DNA of 22,491 nucleotides, taken from Chara braunii. Its lineage: Eukaryota; Streptophyta; Charophyceae; Charales; Characeae. Location: the NCBI GenBank assembly GCA_003427395.1, contig BFEA01000416.1:1396359-1418849 (forward strand), written 5' to 3'. Within the stretch, counting starts at the first letter, position 1. Each line of letters begins with the position of its first letter. Position numbers and translations under genes: made by a program. Below are positions 17,667-22,491 of the stretch, piece by piece. The notes under the pieces were generated by a model, which worked only from the letters and a program-made list of their open reading frames with translations, did no database searches and had not been told where the DNA came from.

Positions 17667-18170
17667 TTGTCCAAAGGAAGCGCGTTTTTTCTCCAGAACC
17701 GCAATAGGTTTCACGGGCCTGATAGTAGGGGCAGGTTTGGGTATGGTGTGTTAGTAGGTGTGTCTAGCCTCCTGAACTCAGATTCCACAAGCTCAACCTT
17801 AGGGCCTTGTATTGGTGGGAGGCGGTTATATATTGGGAAAATTGCACCTGTACCCCACTTAAAGATGGGAATACCCGCTATACCCAGTCCCAGTCCCAAC
17901 TTGTATTTATACCCAGACCCTGTCCAACTTAAGGTAATACCCTACGTTAATTATCGCCGTACCTGGGCCGAAAGTTGTGCCAAATACAGCTATAATGACC
18001 GGGCGTTCTATTCGGGTGAAGATGGTAGCAATGATAATTTAATCAAACCAAAAGTACTTCCGAGCCACTTTTGCCAGGGGCTTCAAAATGCCCTGCACGC
18101 CCAAAAAAGACAAACCGGCGCTGGCCTCGTTTTGGCTGGCGCCGCCAGCCATTTTGCTCTGGGCTGCTGA
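17667..18170 (+). other. Unrecognised 167-codon open frame
   Basis: ATG to TGA without interruption. The middle is Pro/Tyr-rich (IPSPSPNLYLYPDP), the end Ala/Gly-rich. No domain, signal peptide or membrane segment that I recognise. Part of it comes from a simple pattern, (GGGTAT)-like on the opposite strand near 17,850-17,930. In this repeat context it is more likely a chance frame than a gene; with no introns visible and no homology I would not call it coding. Confidence 0.2.
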
Positions 18171-18242
18171 CCCCCGAAAGTTGCGGCACCATGCAAGGCG
18201 CTTTGCAGAAAAATGGATGGGAAACCTACTAGTGGTTTGAGC

Positions 18243-18333
18243 GCCTGAATCTGGATATGTTTTATGCAGGTGCAGAAAAGCAGATCAGTCGCAATTTTTC
18301 TGCACCTCTCCACAGACATGTCCACATTCAGGC
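18243..18333. repeat. Foldback inverted repeat, ~38-bp arms
   Basis: GCCTGAAT...TGGA...ATGT...AGGTGCAGAAAA (18,243-18,280) is mirrored by TTTTTCTGCACCT...ACATGTCCA...ATTCAGGC (18,294-18,333), with small bulges. A ~15-base loop separates them. Bases 18,334-18,720 hold nothing further that I recognise apart from an A-rich stretch near 18,515-18,565. Confidence 0.7.
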
Positions 18334-18721
18334 ATTATTGAATGAACTTAAATCTGATCCTCTTTGCTACTGGGACCTCACCCCTGGAAGTGGAAGGGCA
18401 ACGATCTCCACTGCGCTGTGCAGTCCTGTGCAGTCCTTCACGTTCCGTCTTGCTTCCGATATTAGAGGTGTAGGCATTCCTTATGACACTTATCATGACT
18501 TATGTTATCACTAAACAAAAAAGAAAAACAAAAAGAAGAAAAACTTCAAAAAAAGAGAAAAGAAGGAGATGGAGGCATCCTTGTCGGGTCCTCAAAACCG
18601 GACCGCTGCAGTCCTTTGCATCCCTCCCATGACCGCTGCTCTTTCACATGTCCACACCATCCTGAAGACACAGTCATCAGCTGCAGATGGTCTGCAATTG
18701 GAAATTGGACGGCTGGCAGTT

Positions 18722-19122
18722 CCAATCCGATGTCCGAGATTGGCCGTCTATTCTCTGAGATCGGAGATCGGCAGCCAATGATGCTCTGTGACCTGAGATC
18801 GATCGCCAACGATCTCAGAGCATCATCTGAGATCCGAGATCGTCACCTGCCCGCTGTAGAGCTGAGATCGGAGCCGCAATGAGCGGATTTGATGGCGACA
18901 ATGTAGCTCTTTACTGTCTCGTGCCAATCCGAGATTGGCCGTCGATTCTCTCAGATCAGAGATCGGCAGCCAATGATGCTCTGTGACCTGCGATCGACTG
19001 CCGACGATCTCAGAGCATCATCTGAGATCTGAGATCGTCACCTGCCCGCTGTCGAGATCGGATCGGAACTGCAACAATGAGCGGAATTGATGACGACACT
19101 TTAGCTCTTTCCTGTCTTGCGC
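18722..19122 (+). repeat. Two ~195-bp tandem units rich in GAGATC palindromes
   Basis: Landmarks CGAGATTGGCCGTC, GCAGCCAATGATGCTCTGTG, GATCTCAGAGCATCATCTGA and CGTCACCTGCCCGCTGT repeat with a 195-bp period (198 toward the end). Each unit also contains inverted pairs, such as TGATGCTCTGTGACC against CAGAGCATCA and several overlapping GAGATC/GATCTC dyads, so each could fold extensively. No gene is seen. Confidence 0.85.
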
Positions 19123-19221
19123 CGAGTTTCAGTCACGCGGCAAGATGCTCAAGGCCGATCACCTTACGCAACCAACGCACAAGGAAGCTGCACCCACAAC
19201 TTCAGGACAAAGCCCCCCCGC

Positions 19222-19277
19222 CGCCTGTCACTCACTGTCACCCAGCTTGTGCGTTCATAGACAGTGAGTGACAGGCG
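19222..19277. repeat. Perfect 18-bp inverted repeat
   Basis: CGCCTGTCACTCACTGTC (19,222-19,239) is exactly complementary to 19,260-19,277, with a 20-base loop. There is no T run after it, so it is not a simple terminator; it is probably a small foldback remnant. Bases 19,278-19,730 contain nothing I recognise. Confidence 0.85.
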
Positions 19278-19734
19278 CGTCACACAACCCTGTCTACTCC
19301 CGAGCGCCAAGGAGCCAACCGTGGAGTTGTGCATGCAAAATGAGCAAAGGGCGCGGTGCCGAGAGGGATTATCAACAGTGCCAAGTACATCAGACAACCA
19401 TGTAGTCGTGAAGGCCAAGGTCCCTGAGGGCGGCAGAGCCAACATCCTTGCATGAGGTGCTATGGCGCCGCATGGCGGAACGCACAAGCTTCACTAAACC
19501 TCTTTCCAGAATTATAGGCCTGCAAAAGCAAAACGAATAAGGCACAGAAGAACACCGGCCCATTATTTGAGAAAAAGACACGGCCCCTCGTTTGCTGTCT
19601 TTATTTTCTCCCTCTCTGCCTACGCTTCACTGGGTCATTAAGACGTCATATATATTGTCACGTAACTATGAACTAAAAGAGCGCACTTTGCGAAACAAAC
19701 GGTAAAGATTAAAAAAAGGTTGGGGCGGGGGGCA

Positions 19735-19905
19735 AAATGCATCCCCTCTGATGGGTGGAGGGAGACAACAAAGCTATTATGTTCGCAGGGGTCCCCTGTA
19801 TAAACCTCAGGAGTAGTGGTAGGCAGGTAGTGAAGGTGAATTGAAAGAATTTGACAGATGATGAAAGATTTGAGAGAAGAATATAGCGTAGTTTTTCTTA
19901 AAACA
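19735..19905 (+). repeat. SINE-type fragment related to 1,500-1,620 and 22,350-22,491
   Basis: CAAAATGCATCCCCTCTGATG, GCAGGGGTCCCCTGTATA, CAGGAGTAGTGGTAG, GTGAAGGTGAATTGA, GAGAGAAGAATATAGCG match the inverted copy at the window end nearly throughout. The last third also matches the 3' end of the tRNA-headed SINE. It is followed by an A-rich tail (AAAACAAAAACAAAAACAAAG, broken). There is no tRNA head here. Confidence 0.6.
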
Positions 19906-20060
19906 AAAACAAAAACAAAGGTCCTCCTTTCGTGCGCCGTAGAGTCACACACACACACAGGTGCTTTTTTCTTCTCTCTTTTTGTGCATGTTGTGCCGGG
20001 GGGGAAGGGATTGTTTTTTTTTTCTTTTCTTTTTCTTTTTAGAACTCTTGGTTCATTTAT

Positions 20061-20216
20061 CCGGTTCCATCGCGTGGATTCGAACTTGGATCTGTATTAT
20101 CCGGTTCCATCGCGTGGATTCGAACTTGGGTCTGTATTATCCGGTTCCATCGCGTGGATTCAAACTTGGGTCTGTATTGCAACAGTTCTTGGGTGTACCA
20201 AGTGAGCTAGGCTCAT
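20061..20216 (-). repeat. tRNA-like element with its 3' part repeated three times
   Basis: Minus strand from about 20,216: GAGCCTAGCTCACTTGGTAC (A-box-like), GGTACACCCAAGAACTGTTG, then ACAGACCCAAGTTTGAATCC (B-box-like), ending near 20,141. The 40-bp block holding the B box then recurs at 20,101-20,140 and 20,061-20,100, with AGTTCGAATCC in both, closer to the consensus. The anticodon arm is poor, so this is tRNA-derived rather than a functional tRNA. Confidence 0.6.
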
Positions 20217-20223
20217 TGGTAAG

Positions 20224-20249
20224 GACTCAGGACTCAGGACTCAGGAGTC
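20224..20249 (+). repeat. Short (GGACTCA)n repeat
   Basis: Three to four tandem GGACTCA units directly beside the tRNA-like element. Bases 20,250-20,700 contain purine- and pyrimidine-rich tracts but no recognisable gene. Confidence 0.85.
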
Positions 20250-20727
20250 AATTTTCAAAATTTCCATTCCCTTAATATTTTACTATTTTCTTTTCTTTTC
20301 TCTTGTCTGCTGATCCGTCCGTTTTCAAGACCACGGAACTCGCATTTCTGGGGTTTGAGAAGACCTCTCTCAGTTTGTGCATTCCCCTTGCTGTAGAAGA
20401 TGGAGGCTGGGCAGGGTAGATGGCCTATCCTGTCAGGACAACTATTGGCTGCTACTACCAGCAATAACCGCGGGTCCGGTCCTTGGCCTCTACAACACCT
20501 TGGGCTTTCAAAAAAAGAAGAAGAGGAAGAAGAAGGAGGCATTTGAGGGAGGGCAGCTTTTGTGGGTTAGCCAGTGCAGTGGGTGATGTCGTGCGACCTG
20601 ACCACTCGCCCTTCCCCCCCCCCCTCCTCCTCTCTCTTAAATGAGACATTTTGCATTTTTTCTTTGGGAGGGTGGGGGGGGTGGTTCTCTGGAGTGTGCG
20701 GTGGAAGACAGGACGCCAATGTTTCAA

Positions 20728-20862
20728 TTTCCTGCTACGCTGGCACGAATCTGGCCAGTTTTACGACGAGGTACGTGCTGCAAGACAGGCCAAGGTCCCA
20801 GTGGTTCTATTTCCTGCAACACTGGCACGAATCTGGCCAGTTTTATGACGAGGTTCATGCTT
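20728..20862 (+). repeat. Two copies of an ~55-bp block, 82 bp apart
   Basis: TTCCTGC(T/A)AC(G/A)CTGGCACGAATCTGGCCAGTTTTA(C/T)GACGAGGT occurs at 20,728-20,780 and 20,810-20,862. Each encodes WHESGQFYDEV in one frame, but the 82-bp period puts the two in different frames, which argues against a single coding repeat. Bases 20,880-21,553 hold only short unrecognised frames. Confidence 0.75.
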
Positions 20863-21553
20863 TCTGGGAACCCACATATGGATGCGTGCTAGATGGCACC
20901 CGCATTGCCACTCCCCTGCCACACACTACTGTATGCCGTGCCTAATAGGTCGACCCTCCAAGACCGCAGGCAAAACTGCACATTGCAAAAAATGAGGCGG
21001 GTGGTGCACATGGAGGTCGCACACACTTTCCATGCACCGGCCTGCCCGCAGCCAATCAGATAGATGATGGGTGCGAGCATTCTCTTCAGAAGAAAAACAA
21101 GAGCGTGGTAATGCGGAGAAAAGGATGACGAACGACGGCATCCCAGCCCTCGACCCATGGAATGTGCAAGACAGACACATCTTTTATTATATCCCTGCCG
21201 CTGACACTCATTGTGGTCCTGGTAGGCCCAGACCACAAAAATTTACCCACTACGTGATGAACGACTGTGTGGAACGCTTGGGCCCGAATACAGGCCACAC
21301 AGAGGGGCTGGACAAAAAAAAAAAGCCAATCGACACGGGTACAAACTAATGGGTTATCATGTGGAAACAACAGCCTTCAATCATGCCGGGCCGGCAAGCA
21401 TGCCGGTAGCGCTGCACCAGCACTAAGTTAGCGCTATTCCGGGTACAGGCTAACAATGGCTTGCCGCGACACAGCCGGGCTGGTACTTGATGGGAGGAAC
21501 AGCATATGGGTTCGAGTAGGAGTCCTGCGTTGCGGAAAGGCTCGTTCTTGAAT

Positions 21554-21638
21554 GGGACGCTGGGCCCGGTTCCCAGCACGTGTTGCTCCCCACGAATAGA
21601 TTGGAGTATGTACTTTTTATTATAAAAAAAAAAAAAAA
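21554..21638 (+). repeat. Structured SINE-like copy S7 (minimal, head plus poly(A))
   Basis: GGGACGCTGGGCCCGGTTCC then CAGCACGTGTTGCTCC; the first hairpin is GGG/CCC where other copies have GGA/TCC. The second hairpin is kept (CACGAATAGATT loop). The third hairpin is absent: the head is followed almost at once by TACTTTTTATTAT and an A run (21,624-21,638). Bases 21,639-21,858 hold nothing I recognise. Confidence 0.7.
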
Positions 21639-21858
21639 GGCTTGCCTCGCCTGCATAGTTGCCATGAAGGAGCTATGGAGGCGTGAGACCATACACAACC
21701 CGTTCCTTAATTGGAGGGGAAGCACCTTTGTGCTCAGTTGTATGTTCCCGTAGGCGGTCTCCTCCTTTGGCCATATCTAAAACTCTTAACTCTCTACTAC
21801 ATTAATTACACTGATTTTGAGGAAACAAACAGTCAGCACCCCTTTAAGTCACATCGAA

Positions 21859-22273
21859 GACACTAATCCTGACTGCTTGGGCAGTTTGGGATTAAACCAC
21901 CAGTACTTGGGCGACGCCTTAGCGTTAACGCTACGCGATTTCCGCCGCCGGCGGGCCGTCGATAAATCGAATCGACAGCCCGCGCTGCTTCAAGATTTGG
22001 GCGGCCGGCGCGGCGCGCAGTGCCCAAGTACTGGTGGTTTAAATACATGAAGCATGGCAGCAGCGTCAGCAGAAGCAGTGGGAGAGCTTGTGATGGCGGT
22101 GGGAGTGCTGTCGACACTACCAAGGGGACAACTGCAACACTTTGCATCTGGGCATACGGGTGGTCACATCCTTGACACTAATCCTGACTGCTTGGGCAGT
22201 TTGGGATAAAATACATGAAGCACGGCAGCAGCGTCGGCAGTTTGCATCTGGGCATACGGGTGGTCACATCCTT
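21859..22273 (+). repeat. Tandem duplication, second unit shortened
   Basis: Unit 1 (21,859-22,173) and unit 2 (22,174-22,273) both run GACACTAATCCTGACTGCTT...ACATGAAGCA...GGCAGCAGCGTC...TTTGCATCTGGGCATACGGG...TCACATCCTT. Unit 2 lacks the MITE at 21,892-22,042 and a 68-bp block matching 22,073-22,140. That block does not have GT...AG ends, so it is a deletion or insertion rather than a lost intron. Confidence 0.9.
21892..22042. mobile_element. 151-bp MITE with perfect 21-bp TIRs and TTAA target sites
   Basis: The ends (21,892-21,912 and 22,022-22,042) are perfect inverses including an outer TTAA, followed by ACCACCAGTACTTGGGC. Unit 2 of the surrounding duplication gives the empty site: GGGATAAAATACATGAAG against GGGA-TTAA-[element]-TTAA-ATACATGAAG, one base different. 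The interior is GC-rich (GCCGCCGGCGGGCC, GGCCGGCGCGGCGCGC) with no coding capacity. TTAA targets are typical of piggyBac-type transposases, but the TIR does not start with the usual C run, so the superfamily is open. Confidence 0.88.
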
Positions 22274-22349
22274 CATCGTTGTTCAGCCGGCTCTCTAAGA
22301 CGGATTCACAGATAGATCGCATGGGGAATTCTTTTTCTTTTTCCCTTTT

Positions 22350-22491
22350 CTTTTTAAAAAAAACAAGGTATGTTCTTCTCTCAATTTCACCTTTTCACTA
22401 TCTATCTACCACTACTCCTAAGGCTATACAGGGGACCCCTGCAAGCATAGCTACCACTCACAATTAAGGGGATGCATATTGCCCTCCCCCC
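22350..22491 (-). repeat. SINE-type fragment, runs off the window end
   Basis: Minus strand: GGCAATATGCATCCCCTTA, GCTTGCAGGGGTCCCCTGTA, TAGGAGTAGTGGTAGATAG, GAGAGAAGAACATACCTTG, then an A/G-rich tail. This is an inverted copy of 19,735-19,905; its 5' end lies beyond the window. Confidence 0.65.

Noticed and set aside
17667-18170. 167-codon open frame as a host gene
   Set aside because: No recognisable domain, partly low-complexity, and surrounded by repeats; listed only as an unassigned frame.
21545-21648. Target duplication AAAGGCT for copy S7
   Set aside because: The match is 7 bases and does not abut the element's 5' end.
22073-22140. 68-bp block missing from unit 2 as a retained intron
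   Set aside because: No GT...AG boundaries and no coding context.

Overview
This is a eukaryotic, repeat-dominated window with no confident host protein-coding gene. It is a stack of nested transposable elements and retrocopies: a decayed Ty3/gypsy LTR retrotransposon, two LINE 3' fragments, several SINE-like families, three U6 snRNA retrocopies (one fused to 5S rRNA), DNA-transposon MITEs with exact target duplications, foldback palindromes and tandem repeats. The 5S-like stretch resembles green-lineage 5S rRNA, the primer-binding site is the plant-type initiator-Met form, and LINE and gypsy sequence is abundant. I infer a large, repeat-rich plant or streptophyte-alga genome; a charophyte such as Chara is my best guess, not something the sequence proves.

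Layout. 1-2,160: a structured SINE-like copy, a 60-bp-arm inverted repeat, two related palindromes (the second split by a nested SINE-like copy) and, between them, a tRNA-headed SINE with an 8-bp target duplication. 2,160-3,720: a U6-5S chimeric retrocopy, then ~142-bp diverged tandem repeats containing an antisense U6 retrocopy, bounded by 17-bp inverted ends with TTAA. 3,866-3,930: TG microsatellite. About 4,000-10,623: a gypsy element on the minus strand (candidate LTR, PBS, gag with zinc knuckle, protease, RT, RNase H), with a 345-bp MITE inserted in the RNase H region. 10,745-12,065: a ~470-bp direct duplication. 12,280-12,790 and 14,640-16,140: LINE C-terminal fragments with zf-RVT-like zinc motifs. 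12,864-17,600: more structured SINE-like copies, a full-length U6 retrocopy and a ~419-bp retroinsert. 18,240-20,870: inverted and tandem repeats and a tRNA-like element. 21,554-22,491: another SINE-like copy, a TTAA-flanked MITE beside its paralogous empty site, and a partial SINE at the window end.

The elements do not form a pathway, but they are linked. Poly(A) tails plus target duplications on the U6 copies, the SINE-like copies and the retroinsert point to LINE machinery acting in trans. The strongest candidate for something undescribed is the SINE-like family built on a two-hairpin head and a variable third hairpin: stems differ between copies yet stay paired while loops are kept, as expected of a structured RNA family. 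The second is the MITE carrying three tandem hairpin units.
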